Positions 24,622 through 33,070 of a stretch of DNA of 37,856 nt are shown piece after piece. Made by a program: the position numbers and the translations under genes. This DNA is from Verrucomicrobiota bacterium (GTDB lineage: Bacteria; Verrucomicrobiota; Verrucomicrobiia; Limisphaerales; J093): positions 1 to 37,856 of the forward strand of contig VHCO01000049.1 in NCBI GenBank assembly GCA_016871715.1. The letters are read 5' to 3'. How positions within the stretch are numbered: position 1 is the first letter of the stretch; each line of letters starts with the position of its first letter. The notes beneath the pieces are model-generated. The model ran no database searches, was not told where the DNA came from, and saw only the letters and a program-made list of their open reading frames with translations.

Positions 24622-24708
24622 CACTTGCGCGCGCAAAACGGGCGTGATGCTAGAACCGGCGCGCCCGCGGTCAAGGCTCGACTGCCCTCGATTCGACGTT
24701 CGCCCGCT

Positions 24709-26118
24709 TCAGGCCTTGGCGGGGGTCTTCTTGCGCTTGGCGGGAGCGGGGTCGTCGCGCCAGACGACTCGACCGCCGACGATGGTGGCGACGGCCTTGC
24801 CGCGCAGGGGCCAGCCGTAGAACGGGCTGTTGCGCGCCTTACTCGCCGTCGACTCTCGGCTGAAGGTCCAGCTTGCCTCCGGATCGAACACCGTCACGTC
24901 CCCGTCTTTGCCGACGGCGAGCGAGCCTTTGTTGGCGAGGCGCAGCAGGCGGGCTGGCCCGGTGGTGAAACGGGCGATCAACTCCGCGAGCGACAGCCGG
25001 CCGGGGCGGCAAAGCTGCATCAGGGCCAAGGCCAGTTCCGTCTCGAGGCCCGTGACGCCGAAGGGGGCGTAGTCGAACTCGACTTCCTTCTCGTAGTCGC
25101 AGTGCGGCGCATGGTCGCTCGCCAGCACTTCGAGTGTTCCATCGACAATTCCTTCGAGAATCGCCTCCCGATCCGCGGCGGAGCGCAACGGGGGGTTCAT
25201 CTTGAAGTTGGTGTCGTAAGCTGGCCAACTCGGCAGCGTCGGCCCTTCCATCCCGCGCCGCAGGTCCTTCCCATCCCGCTCCCAGAACTCCGCGCTGCCG
25301 GCTACGGCGGCGTCGGTGAGCGTGAAATGGTGGGGACAAGCCTCGCCGGATATGGACAGCCCACGTTGCCTGGCTGCCCGCAGCAGGCGCACGCTGCCGG
25401 CGGCGCTGATGTGTTGGCAGTGGACCCGGGCTCCCGTGCGCTCGGCCAGCAGGATGTTGCGCGCGACCATCATCTCTTCCCCCGCCGCGGGCCAACCGCG
25501 CAGGCCGAGCATGGTGCTGAAGAACCCCTCGTGCATCACCCCTTCGGTCACCAAAGAGTAGTCTTGGCAATGGTCCATGACCAAGAGGTCGAACATGGTC
25601 GAGTACTCGAGGGCGCCGCGCATCAGTTCGTTGTTCTGGATGCAGCGCCCGTCGTCCGTGATGGCCACCACCCCGGCACGGTGCAGCGAGCCAATCGAGG
25701 CCAGTTCCTCTCCAGCCAAGCCCTTGCTAATCGCCCCCGCCACCAACACGTTCACCCGCGCCTCGGTCGTCGCCCGCTCGTGGATCCACGCCACCGCAGC
25801 CGGGCTATCCACGGCCGGCGTCGTGTTCGGCATGCACACCACGGTCGTCAACCCGCCCCGCGCGGCCGCGGCCGTCCCCGTGGCGAGGGTCTCCTTGGCA
25901 TTCTGGCCCGGCTCGCGCAGATGCACGTGCAAGTCGATGAGGCCGGGGCAGACGACTTTGCCGGTGGCGTCCACCCGTTCGAGGTCAGGCGGCGCGCGAC
26001 GGCTCGCCTCTTCCCCTAAGGCGGCCACTTGACCCTCGAGGATCAGAACGTCCATGACTTGGTCCAGGTCCTGGCTCGGGTCCACCACCCGGCCTTGGAC
26101 CACCAGGAGAGAATTCAT
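24709..26118 (-). CDS. pyrC: Dihydroorotase
   Basis: The enzyme cyclises carbamoyl aspartate to dihydroorotate in pyrimidine synthesis. Metal ligands are visible: PGLIDLHVHLREPGQ (HxH), HCQHISAAGS, GEACPHHFTL and the Asp of VLASDHAPH. TDDGRCIQN and FKMNPPLRS are further type I dihydroorotase (PyrC/PyrX) landmarks. KGSLAVGKDGDVTVFD and PLRGKAVATIVGGRVVW close the composite beta domain. The C-terminus is Lys/Ala-rich. ATG 26118 (MNSLLVVQGRVVDPS) is preferred over ATG 26130, which lies inside a 16-bp dyad. It probably forms an operon with carA. If the nearby minus-strand TATATG is the -10, the message would be almost leaderless. Confidence 0.96.
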   Translation of the reverse strand: MNSLLVVQGRVVDPSQDLDQVMDVLILEGQVAALGEEASRRAPPDLERVDATGKVVCPGLIDLHVHLREPGQNAKETLATGTAAAARGGLTTVVCMPNTTPAVDSPAAVAWIHERATTEARVNVLVAGAISKGLAGEELASIGSLHRAGVVAITDDGRCIQNNELMRGALEYSTMFDLLVMDHCQDYSLVTEGVMHEGFFSTMLGLRGWPAAGEEMMVARNILLAERTGARVHCQHISAAGSVRLLRAARQRGLSISGEACPHHFTLTDAAVAGSAEFWERDGKDLRRGMEGPTLPSWPAYDTNFKMNPPLRSAADREAILEGIVDGTLEVLASDHAPHCDYEKEVEFDYAPFGVTGLETELALALMQLCRPGRLSLAELIARFTTGPARLLRLANKGSLAVGKDGDVTVFDPEASWTFSRESTASKARNSPFYGWPLRGKAVATIVGGRVVWRDDPAPAKRKKTPAKA

Positions 26119-26123
26119 GGGGC

Positions 26124-26139
26124 CGACCATATACGGTCG
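26124..26139. promoter_or_regulatory. 16-bp dyad between pyrC and tRNA-Gly
   Basis: CGACCATATACGGTCG has perfect 5-bp arms (CGACC/GGTCG) around an A/T core. It lies 6 bp before the pyrC ATG and overlaps a minus-strand TATATG. It could be an operator or simply part of a promoter; no regulator is known. Confidence 0.3.
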
Positions 26140-26143
26140 CGAA

Positions 26144-26171
26144 TTGACAACGCAAGCGTGCTCACTACAGT
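26144..26171 (+). promoter_or_regulatory. Sigma70-type promoter of tRNA-Gly
   Basis: TTGACA at 26144-26149 is perfect, and TACAGT at 26166-26171 (4 of 6) follows after 16 bp. The start point would be about 12 nt before the tRNA. Confidence 0.6.
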
Positions 26172-26189
26172 GCGGCCGTTACGGACGGT

Positions 26190-26264
<75 letters not shown>

Positions 26265-26668
26265 ACACGCAATAGCGCCAATGAAATCAAGGGTCTTGTG
26301 CATGTTTGGCCTTCACAGAAAGGGGCTGCTGCTCATGGCCGCCTCCGCCGTCGTTGGCTTGCTGGTCAAGAAGGCTTTTCATCCAGTCGCCGGGACCCAG
26401 TTCCGGAAACACGGTTACGGGATTTCGGTTGCCGAGTTCCCGCACTCGGATTCCGGTATCGGGGGGCCAGCGTTCCGAGCGCGTCGCAAATGTGGTCAAG
26501 GATGCGATTGCTAATGACGCCTTGTGTGGCTCGTCCATTGGCTTCCGCGCTCCTGCGCTGGTTACTCCACTCTGCCCGCAGGTGAAGGTCGCGCACTTGC
26601 TCGCGGATCATCTCCCGCACGACCGAGGCCCATTGCCCGAATGTCGCCCTGGAAAACGGAGGCAGCCT
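26265..26668. other. Decayed region next to tRNA-Gly
   Basis: No intact gene is supported in these 404 bases. The minus strand has a coding-like fragment at about 26450-26660 (FGQWASVVREMIREQVRD, then GVISNRILDHICDAL) without a proper start, running out into low-information sequence. It may be the remains of a gene that followed the small gene at 26669-26960. No second copy of the tRNA 3' end, which would mark an integrated element, was seen. Confidence 0.4.
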
Positions 26669-26960
26669 TCACGCCGGCTCTAGCCACCTCGGCGACGGAG
26701 CACACTCCCAGCCTTCGCCGATCATCCAGTCTGCCATCTCTTCCGCCGAAGCGAAGTCGCGAGAGATCTGCCCATACAGAAGGACGCGCAATCGACTAGC
26801 CTCGATGCTCCGCACAGCGGCCTTCGCCCACCTGCGTGCCGGCAGGTTTTCGTCGCAGCCTCGCGTTGTCCACCACGGCTTCCGCATTGCCCTCGCCCTC
26901 CAGACGGAATGGCACGTGAAGGCGGACCTCGCGTGAAACGGACTTGTCTTTGGGGAGCAT
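26669..26960 (-). pseudogene. Small unknown gene, frameshifted
   Basis: ATG 26960 is preceded by AAAGG at good spacing and begins MLPKDKSVSREVRLHVPFRL. Near the AAAACC of 26840-26870 this frame degenerates and stops, while the neighbouring frame continues with coding character (WAKAAVRSIEASRLRVLLYG, then DFASAEEMADWMIGEGWE) to a stop at 26669. Read together they give a roughly 96-residue protein of unknown family. A single-base indel or sequencing error explains it. Confidence 0.55.
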
Positions 26961-27117
26961 TGTGCTTGCCTTTCGTCTGTTGGGCGGGTGTTTGCGCACC
27001 GCGGGCGGGGAGTTCTGCTTGCCACTCCCGCCCGCCGCCCGGCGTCTGCATCGGGAGTAGCGCGCGGACGCCCAGAGCATTTTCCCCGTCCGTGGAGTGC
27101 GAGCTGCGTCGCTTCGT

Positions 27118-27360
27118 TCATGCGGCCGCCAACGCGCGGGCGTGGGTAATCTCACGGCCGGTGACGGGGCGGACTTGCCCGGCTTCCAACGTGACCCCTG
27201 CGGCGGTGTGGCCGTCTAGGGTGATGAATTCCACTTCATAGGCTCTGCCGTCGCTGTACACATGGACCACCGAACCCACGTCGCCTGCTTCCAAGCCCTC
27301 GGCGGGCAGGCTGGTCGTCAGCACTACTCGTTCGTGTTCTTTCATGATAAGCGTCGTCAT
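27118..27360 (-). CDS. DUF4926 domain protein
   Basis: The 80-residue protein reads MKEHERVVLTTSLPAEGL, then AGDVGSVVHVYSDGRAYEVE and a short beta-rich tail, the pattern of DUF4926, small SH3-like beta proteins of unknown function. ATG 27360 overlaps the end of the DUF6883 reading frame (ATGA); ATG 27345 (MKEHER) is the more family-like start, with GGGAGGA 15 nt upstream. DUF4926 and DUF6883 genes are, to my knowledge, often neighbours, which suggests a two-protein module, possibly toxin-antitoxin; that is inference. Confidence 0.8.
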   Translation of the reverse strand: MTTLIMKEHERVVLTTSLPAEGLEAGDVGSVVHVYSDGRAYEVEFITLDGHTAAGVTLEAGQVRPVTGREITHARALAAA

Positions 27361-27707
27361 TCCTCCCGCGGATACGCAGTCACCAACCGCGGCACGTGCT
27401 TCCCGGCATCGACAATCCACACGGTCCGCACCCGCGGTGTCCTACCGCAAGGCGTTTCGATCTAACCGTCATGAACGTACTTGCGCCCGTGCGAGGGCGC
27501 CATGCTTTCGGTGACCGGGAAGGCCACGGCAAGTTGGCGGAAGGCGGCGGCAAGGACCTGACAGTCTTCGGCGCGAAATCCCAAGCCCAAGAAGAAGGGT
27601 GCCTTGCCCCCATTATCGGGATGCGCCGGATCGAGCAGGTAGCCGTTGAGCTTCTCCGCATCCACAACCGCCTGCGCGGCGTTGGGCAACTTCGTGGCCT
27701 CCTTCAC
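27357..27707 (-). pseudogene. DUF6883 protein interrupted by an amber codon
   Basis: From GTG 27707 (MKEATKLPNAAQAVVDAEKL) the frame encodes the DUF6883 pattern, including YLLDPAHPDNGGKAPFF and GFRAEDCQVLAAAF, up to GRKYVHDG. TAG at 27462-27464 (codon 82) stops it there. Beyond it the same frame continues in family style (IETPCGRTPRVRTVWIVDAG, then PRLVTAYPREE) to TGA 27357-27359, for about 116 residues. A CAG-to-TAG change is the likely cause. The start overlaps the stop of the upstream nuclease-domain gene (GTGA). Confidence 0.75.
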
Positions 27708-28252
27708 AGCATTTCGTCTTTGCGTTTGGCGCGCGAACCGCGAGCCTTGGAGGCCTTCGCCGCGGTCGCATCCTCGGTGGCACGTTCCAGGTTCAAGGCG
27801 AGCAGAAGCTCAAGGATCTGTTCGTCGGTGAATTGGTGCGCCTCTTGGACCGTGCCGTTGGAGTTGGTGCGGATGACGTAGCGGTCGAAATCGCACACCG
27901 CCAGGAGGGGCGGATTCAGCAGGCTTTCCCGGTAGCGGAGCAGTTGCCGATAGGCATCGTCGAGATTCCGCCTCTTGCCCTTGTACTCCCACGCAAAGCA
28001 GCCCTTCTCCCACACGTCAGCGAAGCCCCGCTCCTCCGGGGCCGGTTCCTCGGCGCGATCGTGCAGGGCCAAGCGTTCGGCGTCTTTGACAACGCGTTTC
28101 TGGAAGCAGAGGACATCGCTGCCCGTAGGGTCCGCTTCGGCAGGCGCGGGGTGCCCCAGCAGGCGGCAAAGGTCGTTGAAATGCTCCTGATAGGCGGCAG
28201 ATTCCTTGCCTCTGCACTTCGCCCATTTTCGCGTGAACTCCGCGGCGGTCAT
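27704..28252 (-). CDS. Stand-alone MmeI/type IIL-like N-terminal nuclease domain
   Basis: The 182-residue protein matches the beginning of MmeI-type (type IIL/IIG) restriction-modification proteins: EFTRKWAKCRGKESAAYQEH, LCRLLGHPAPAEADPTG, FADVWEKGCFAWEYKGK and YRQLLRYRESLLNPPLLAVC with DFDRYVIRTN. The pieces DVW and EYK provide a PD-(D/E)XK-like site. Full-length relatives exceed 900 residues with a methyltransferase; here the protein ends after a short helix (EQILELLLALNLERA) and a Lys/Arg/Ala-rich tail. No methyltransferase follows. Its stop overlaps the GTG of the DUF6883 gene, so the short form is in a tidy operon, which argues against a random break. A remnant is the alternative. Confidence 0.75.
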   Translation of the reverse strand: MTAAEFTRKWAKCRGKESAAYQEHFNDLCRLLGHPAPAEADPTGSDVLCFQKRVVKDAERLALHDRAEEPAPEERGFADVWEKGCFAWEYKGKRRNLDDAYRQLLRYRESLLNPPLLAVCDFDRYVIRTNSNGTVQEAHQFTDEQILELLLALNLERATEDATAAKASKARGSRAKRKDEML

Positions 28253-28432
28253 GATTTGCCCGGCGGCGTTCGGGGCCGTGGGCTGCTCGGCTTATAGCGG
28301 GCAGGGCGAAACAAGCGGAAGGTTGCGCGGTAGGTTGTGCGTTGCTGAAGCCGAACTGAAACCGAGCTTGACGAAAGGCTTCGGGCTGGCCATGCATCGA
28401 GGCGCGGATGCGCAGGGCGCACCTGGCAAAGC

Positions 28433-29401
28433 ATGAAGATCGATTTCACCCCCGTGGTTTATGAGCATGCGGCACGCTTCGCGGGTCGGTCACCGTGGGA
28501 GGTCTCGCGGAGCCCGGAATTGCTTTTCGCCGGCCACTGCGGGGCCTATCGGGCGTACCGCCACCAAGTGATCGCGGTGGGGATCGACATCTACAACCTC
28601 GAAGCCGAGGCCTACGGGGCACGGGTCGAGGCGCCGGACGACCATGCGATACCGGCGATTCATCAGCCTTTGCTGGCGTCCCACGATGAGGGTCTCAGCC
28701 TGCCAGCCTTTGACCCCGCCCGGGACGGTCGCATCCCAATGGTCCTGGGGGTTGGCCAACGCCTCCGGCACGAATTCCCTGAGGCAGAGGTTCGGATCCC
28801 GGTCGCGGGCCCGTTCTCGCTTGCCTTCAATCTGCTGGGGATTACGGCCCTCTGCGAAGAGGTGGTCCTGCGGCCGGAAGCAACGGCGAAGCTGCTGTTC
28901 CGCCTAGCGGAACACCAAGCGGGGTTGTGCCGGGCCGTGGCTGCGGCGGGGCTGGACGTGGCCTTCTTCGAGTCGGCTGCGGCCCCACCGATCTTGTCGC
29001 CCCGGCAGTTCCACGAACTCGAGTTGCCCGCCTTGCGGCGCATCCTCGAGTTGGCGGCCGAATGTGTGGGCCATCCGGTTCCGTGCATTATGGGCGGTGA
29101 CACCTACCCGATCTTGGCGGACCTGTTGTCGACCGGGACCAATTACCTCGCGTGTAATGTAGAGACGAACCAGGCGGCTTTTGTCGCCGCGGTCTCGCGC
29201 ACGCACCCGCATGTCAAGCTCCGCATCAATCTGGACCCGGTCGTCGTGGCGAGTGACCAACCGGAGCGCATCTACCGCGGTATCGAACGCGTGCTCGAGA
29301 TCGCCGGGGGCCGTCCCAATTGTGTCATGGGCACAGGCGCGTTGCCTCTCGAGACGCCGCTCGAGAACATGCGTTTGATCCGGGAGTATCTCGCTGGTTG
29401 A
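28433..29401 (+). CDS. Uroporphyrinogen decarboxylase (URO-D) family protein
   Basis: The 322-residue protein has a URO-D-like TIM-barrel pattern: ELLFAGHCGAYRAYRHQVIA near the start, VAGPFSLAFNLLG, CEEVVLRPEATAKLLFRLAEH, FFESAAAPPILSPRQF, and the closing segment NCVMGTGALPLETPLENMRL. It lacks the N-terminal RxPxWxMRQAGR segment of true HemE, so it is more like the corrinoid methyltransferase or uncharacterised branch. ATG 28433 is the natural start; no strong Shine-Dalgarno is visible. It stands alone on the plus strand. Its substrate cannot be named. Confidence 0.85.
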   Translation: MKIDFTPVVYEHAARFAGRSPWEVSRSPELLFAGHCGAYRAYRHQVIAVGIDIYNLEAEAYGARVEAPDDHAIPAIHQPLLASHDEGLSLPAFDPARDGRIPMVLGVGQRLRHEFPEAEVRIPVAGPFSLAFNLLGITALCEEVVLRPEATAKLLFRLAEHQAGLCRAVAAAGLDVAFFESAAAPPILSPRQFHELELPALRRILELAAECVGHPVPCIMGGDTYPILADLLSTGTNYLACNVETNQAAFVAAVSRTHPHVKLRINLDPVVVASDQPERIYRGIERVLEIAGGRPNCVMGTGALPLETPLENMRLIREYLAG

Positions 29402-29598
29402 CGTGCGAGGCGGGGTGCGGAGGTGCCGAGGCGACGAGGCTCGGGAAAGTTCTGGCTAGCGGGATTCGGCGTTGGTGATACCGTTGCGTGCAGAACCGAT
29501 CGTCGCGCTGACGCTGACCGTCGACCGGTCCCGCGCGCAGGGGCGTGGGGTGTCCGGCGTCGGCTACGGAAGCGAATGTGGCGTGACGTGACGCACCG

Positions 29599-29808
29599 AT
29601 GAAAGTCCTGATTCTCTTTGTGGCTTGGTGCATCTTGCTGGTGCTGTGCGCACCGGTGGCCTTGGTGGCGCTGGTTTTGATCCCGCTGGTTTGGGTGATG
29701 GCGCTACCCTTCCGTCTGCTCGGGTTGTGTGTCGAGGCCGTGTTCGCGCTGTTGCAGGCCCTACTCTTCCTGCCAGCCCGGCTGTTAGGCCATCGGCCTC
29801 GCGCCTGA
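29599..29808 (+). CDS. Small two-helix membrane protein
   Basis: The 69 residues are almost entirely hydrophobic: VLILFVAWCILLVLC and ALVALVLIPLVWVMALPF form long segments, and a third stretch (VFALLQALLFLPA) precedes a basic C-terminus. An inner-membrane location is clear. No family or function is recognised. The 197 bases before it show no other gene and no clear promoter. Confidence 0.6.
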   Translation: MKVLILFVAWCILLVLCAPVALVALVLIPLVWVMALPFRLLGLCVEAVFALLQALLFLPARLLGHRPRA

Positions 29809-29832
29809 CGGCCCGCTAGCTGGGGCCTGGCA

Positions 29833-29856
29833 CCGTGCCGTGGCGGCAGGGCACGG
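29833..29856. terminator. Possible terminator hairpin between convergent genes
   Basis: CCGTGCC (29833-29839) pairs with GGCACGG (29850-29856) around a 10-nt loop, in the 53-bp gap between the small membrane protein gene and the LarA-like gene. There is no T-run. Confidence 0.35.
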
Positions 29857-29861
29857 GCGGC

Positions 29862-31157
29862 TCAGGGGACCGGCAGCGGCAGAAGGTCGCCGTTCATGTC
29901 AAAGGACATGGGCTCGGCCGGTCTGAGCACCTCGAGGTCGGCTCGCCCGGCCAGGTGCTCGACACAAGCTTCCGATACGGCCAGGTACTCGACCGACAGG
30001 GTGTCTCGAATTCGGACGACCCTCGGGGGCGTACCTGGCGCAAGCGCCAGGCTGGCCAACGCCTGGCTCAACACGTCGCGATCGGTGTCGAAGTAGATCG
30101 GCACCTTGGCGCCCTGAAGCGACAGGGCGGTGAGGGAGTTGGTGACTGTGATCTCGCGGTTCATGGCTTGGACGAGGCGGCTGGTGGTGAAATCGGCCAT
30201 GCCAATGCCAATGGCGTTTCCGCGGCTTTGGGGGGTTAACTCCCGCACGAAGAGACGGCGCACGCGTGGCGAGGGTTGGGGTTGATCTTCGGCGAGAGTG
30301 TAGCCATGGATGAGCCGGCCGATCACGGCCGGATCCATCCCGGCGCCGCTGATGTTCTTGCCCATCCGGTCCACGATCAGCAGGTCCACCTCGTCCAAGG
30401 GCAAGCGCGGCATGAGGCGTTTCGCCTCGGCGCAGAGGCTTTCCTCACGGGCCACGAACTCCTCACGGCGCACGACAGTGAGCTGAGCCAGTTGATGGCG
30501 TTGGTCTTCGAGGATGGCCACGGCACCCCACACGGGTAAGGCGTCGAGCAGGACTTGCCCTGCGGCGCGCAGCACGGACTCGTAGCCCAATCGACTCGCG
30601 GCGCGGTGGAACGCGGCTGCGCCCAGATGTTTGCCGAGCCCGACGACGAGCATCTTCAGCAGGCCACTGCCCAAGGCGCCGCTAAAGTCCGTGTGCGGTT
30701 TGATGCGGTTGATCAGGATGAGGCCGTCCGCCCGAAGCGCTTCCTGAGCGCCGAGCACGTCAACGCCGTCGGGCAGGGTCCCCACGCGTTCGACCTCCAT
30801 CGCCGCACACACGGGCACGCCAAACCGCTCGGCGGTGATTCCATATTCGGCGAGCAGGGCCACTTGGCCCTCGGCAGTTGCACCCCCGTGACTGCCCATG
30901 GCCGGGAGGAGAAACGGGCTCGCCCCAAGGCCCTTGAGCCAGTCCAGCACCACCTCGACCACCTGGGCCAAGTCGCTGATGCCGCGGCTGCCGACCGCCA
31001 CCCCGACCCGACATCCCGGTCGCACTTGGCTGGTCAGCGGCGCAAGTTGGGGAGCCAACGTGGCGCGGACGGCGAGGGGCGGCCGCGCCGGGAAGCACTG
31101 ACGCACGAGGGCCAGGCGCGGAAAGGCGCCGGCGTTGGATCGCTCACTCGGTTTCAT
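29862..31157 (-). CDS. Lactate racemase (LarA/DUF2088)-like protein
   Basis: The 431-residue protein resembles the LarA N-terminal fold family, whose founding member is a nickel-pincer lactate racemase. Supporting segments are RVGVAVGSRGISDLAQVV, the His-containing loop LPAMGSHGGATAEGQ (as in LarA 'GxHxxT'), NRIKPHTDFSGALGSGLLKM and DLLIVDRMGKNISGAGMDP. Relatives include racemases and epimerases of various hydroxy acids and proteins of unknown activity; no pincer-synthesis genes are here. ATG 31157 is chosen; an extension to 31301 would overlap the gene upstream and is Arg/Pro-rich. It follows the Gfo/Idh/MocA gene by 140 bp, so co-transcription is possible. Confidence 0.8.
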   Translation of the reverse strand: MKPSERSNAGAFPRLALVRQCFPARPPLAVRATLAPQLAPLTSQVRPGCRVGVAVGSRGISDLAQVVEVVLDWLKGLGASPFLLPAMGSHGGATAEGQVALLAEYGITAERFGVPVCAAMEVERVGTLPDGVDVLGAQEALRADGLILINRIKPHTDFSGALGSGLLKMLVVGLGKHLGAAAFHRAASRLGYESVLRAAGQVLLDALPVWGAVAILEDQRHQLAQLTVVRREEFVAREESLCAEAKRLMPRLPLDEVDLLIVDRMGKNISGAGMDPAVIGRLIHGYTLAEDQPQPSPRVRRLFVRELTPQSRGNAIGIGMADFTTSRLVQAMNREITVTNSLTALSLQGAKVPIYFDTDRDVLSQALASLALAPGTPPRVVRIRDTLSVEYLAVSEACVEHLAGRADLEVLRPAEPMSFDMNGDLLPLPVP

Positions 31158-31297
31158 CCCGAGGTTTGCCTTCCGGGATCGACGGCAACTGACGGTATTG
31201 GACACGCGGGCCCCGGGACCGGCGGTATGCGCCGAACCCGGGCACCTTCGAGGTGGCGCTCTGCGATGGGCGCCATTGTCGCGGGTGGCCGAGCGCG

Positions 31298-32488
31298 TCA
31301 AGCCCTCTTAGGCATGGCCGTCCAGGCGCCTTTCTGCTTGCTGCTGGCCACGCAGGTTTCAATGAAGGCAATGCCGGTCCAACCGTCTTCGACACTGGCG
31401 TACTTGCTACCGTCGGAAGCGAATTTCTGGCCGGCCTTCCACTTGCGCACGTCCACCTCGAAGCACCGGTGCAAGCGGGCGAACGCGTCGTGGAACGCCT
31501 CGGGGTGTCCGGGTGGGATGGTGGGCTCGGCCATGAGGTCGGCGGGAACGTCTTTGGGGAGGAACCCGTCGCCTGGGGTGACCGCGCCGCGCCAATAGAC
31601 GCGGTCGGGTTGGCCGGGCAAGTGGATCGCGATGGACTCGGGGTCTTCTTGGCGCCAGACCAGGGTGCCTTTGGTGCCGGCGATCTCGATGCCGAGATCG
31701 TTCTTGTGTCCGATGCAGATTTGGGAGGCGCGGACCAGGGCTTTGCCGCCGTTGCTCAGTTTGCAGTAGATCGTGAAGTGATCGTCGAGCTGGCGCCCCG
31801 CGACGAACGTCTCGAGGTGAGCGGAGAGCTCGGCGACCTCGAGCCCGGTCACATAGCGCAGTTGCATGAGGGCGTGGGTGCCGATGTCACCGCCGCAGCC
31901 GGAACCGCCGGCCCGTTTGGGGTCGACGCGCCAGGTGGCTTGTTGCTGGCCGGTGTCTTCCAGTTTGGTGGCTAACCAGCCCTGGATGTAGTAGCTGTCG
32001 ACCCAACGCACGTCGCCCAACAGGCCGCTCCGGACGATGTACCGGCTGAGCCGGCTGGTCCAGTGGCCCAGGTAGGTGTGGGCGACCCCGAACGGGACGT
32101 TCAACTCGCGCGCGGTCTTCACGAGCTCAGTGGCCTCGTCGAGGTTCAGGCACAAGGGTTTCTCGCAGAAGACCGCGATCCCGGCCTTCATGGCCTTCAT
32201 CGCCGGGTCGTGATGCACGAAGTTGGGCGTCACGATCAGGATATAATCGAGCTTCTCGCCCTCCGGCAGGCTCTTGTTCGCCGTGATCATCTCATCGTAC
32301 GAACCGTAGCCCTTGATCGGGTAAGGCCAGGCCGCCGCCTCCTCGAGGGCGATCTTCGGATCGGGAAAGAGCGCGCCGGCCACCACTCGGCGGGTGCCGT
32401 CGAAGTGGATTGCTTTCTGGTGGGGATGGACGATAAACGCGCCCCGTCCGCCACCAACCAAACCAACGTTCAGGGGTCGATTAGGCAT
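31298..32488 (-). CDS. Gfo/Idh/MocA-family oxidoreductase
   Basis: The 396-residue protein has the N-terminal NAD(P)-binding fold (LNVGLVGGGRGAFIV), the family motif FCEKPLC with the catalytic Lys, and the C-terminal sheet domain with GSGCGGDIGTHALMQLRYV (family His in GTHA). Such enzymes oxidise or reduce sugars, inositols and related compounds. The exact substrate is unknown. With the UROD-like, LarA-like and uronate-isomerase-like genes it fits the carbohydrate-degrading lifestyle suggested here. ATG 32488 is preceded by a 210-bp divergent region shared with panD. Confidence 0.93.
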   Translation of the reverse strand: MPNRPLNVGLVGGGRGAFIVHPHQKAIHFDGTRRVVAGALFPDPKIALEEAAAWPYPIKGYGSYDEMITANKSLPEGEKLDYILIVTPNFVHHDPAMKAMKAGIAVFCEKPLCLNLDEATELVKTARELNVPFGVAHTYLGHWTSRLSRYIVRSGLLGDVRWVDSYYIQGWLATKLEDTGQQQATWRVDPKRAGGSGCGGDIGTHALMQLRYVTGLEVAELSAHLETFVAGRQLDDHFTIYCKLSNGGKALVRASQICIGHKNDLGIEIAGTKGTLVWRQEDPESIAIHLPGQPDRVYWRGAVTPGDGFLPKDVPADLMAEPTIPPGHPEAFHDAFARLHRCFEVDVRKWKAGQKFASDGSKYASVEDGWTGIAFIETCVASSKQKGAWTAMPKRA

Positions 32489-32634
32489 AGTCTGTATCGC
32501 TTACTTTGTTGTGCCGGCTTTGACTCAATTCCGCGCAAGCCCAGCCGGCAGGGCCCGCCCAACGATTCGGAAGCGGCATAGGGTAAGGGCAGCGCCGCCG
32601 GGGGTTCAAGCGTTTTGTGCCTACGGACGCGGGC

Positions 32635-32662
32635 TTGAAAGGGGTCGGCAGGGGGGTATACT
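32635..32662 (+). promoter_or_regulatory. Sigma70-type promoter of panD-lpxD
   Basis: TTGAAA at 32635-32640 (5 of 6) and TATACT at 32657-32662 (5 of 6) are separated by 16 bp. The start point would be about 33 nt before the panD ATG. Confidence 0.65.
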
Positions 32663-32701
32663 GCGGGCCGCTAGTCGAGCCCGTACGCAGCGGGCAACGG
32701 T

Positions 32702-33064
32702 ATGTTGATTCATCTGCTCAAGTCGAAAATCCATCGCGCTCGAGTCACGGGCGCCAACGTCAACTACGAAGGCAGCCTCACCGTGGCGTCGGATCTCATG
32801 GCGCGCGTTGGGCTCCTGCCCTACGAACGGGTGCTCTGTGGCAACATGGCCAATGGCCAGCGCTTCGAGACCTACGCCATCCCCGGCGCGGCCGGCTCGG
32901 GGGAGATCATCCTCAATGGCGCCACGGCGCGACTGGGCAAGCCGGGCGATCGGCTGACCATCATGACCTACGGCCTGGTCGACGCCGCCCACGCTAAAGA
33001 CTGGCAGCCCAGCATCGTCGTCCTCGGTAACGACAACACCATCGTCGAGGAGCGAGGCACCTAG
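32702..33064 (+). CDS. panD: Aspartate 1-decarboxylase precursor
   Basis: This pyruvoyl enzyme makes beta-alanine from aspartate for pantothenate and CoA. The 120-residue proenzyme has HLLKSKIHRARVTGANVNYE, the self-cleavage pair Gly24-Ser25 (YEGS), then PYERVLCGNMANGQRFETY (Tyr of the active site) and GAAGSGEIILNGATARLGKP. Length and order are standard. It ends in TAG 6 bp before lpxD, an unusual partner, so the two are probably co-transcribed. Confidence 0.97.
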   Translation: MLIHLLKSKIHRARVTGANVNYEGSLTVASDLMARVGLLPYERVLCGNMANGQRFETYAIPGAAGSGEIILNGATARLGKPGDRLTIMTYGLVDAAHAKDWQPSIVVLGNDNTIVEERGT

Positions 33065-33070
33065 CGCGCC

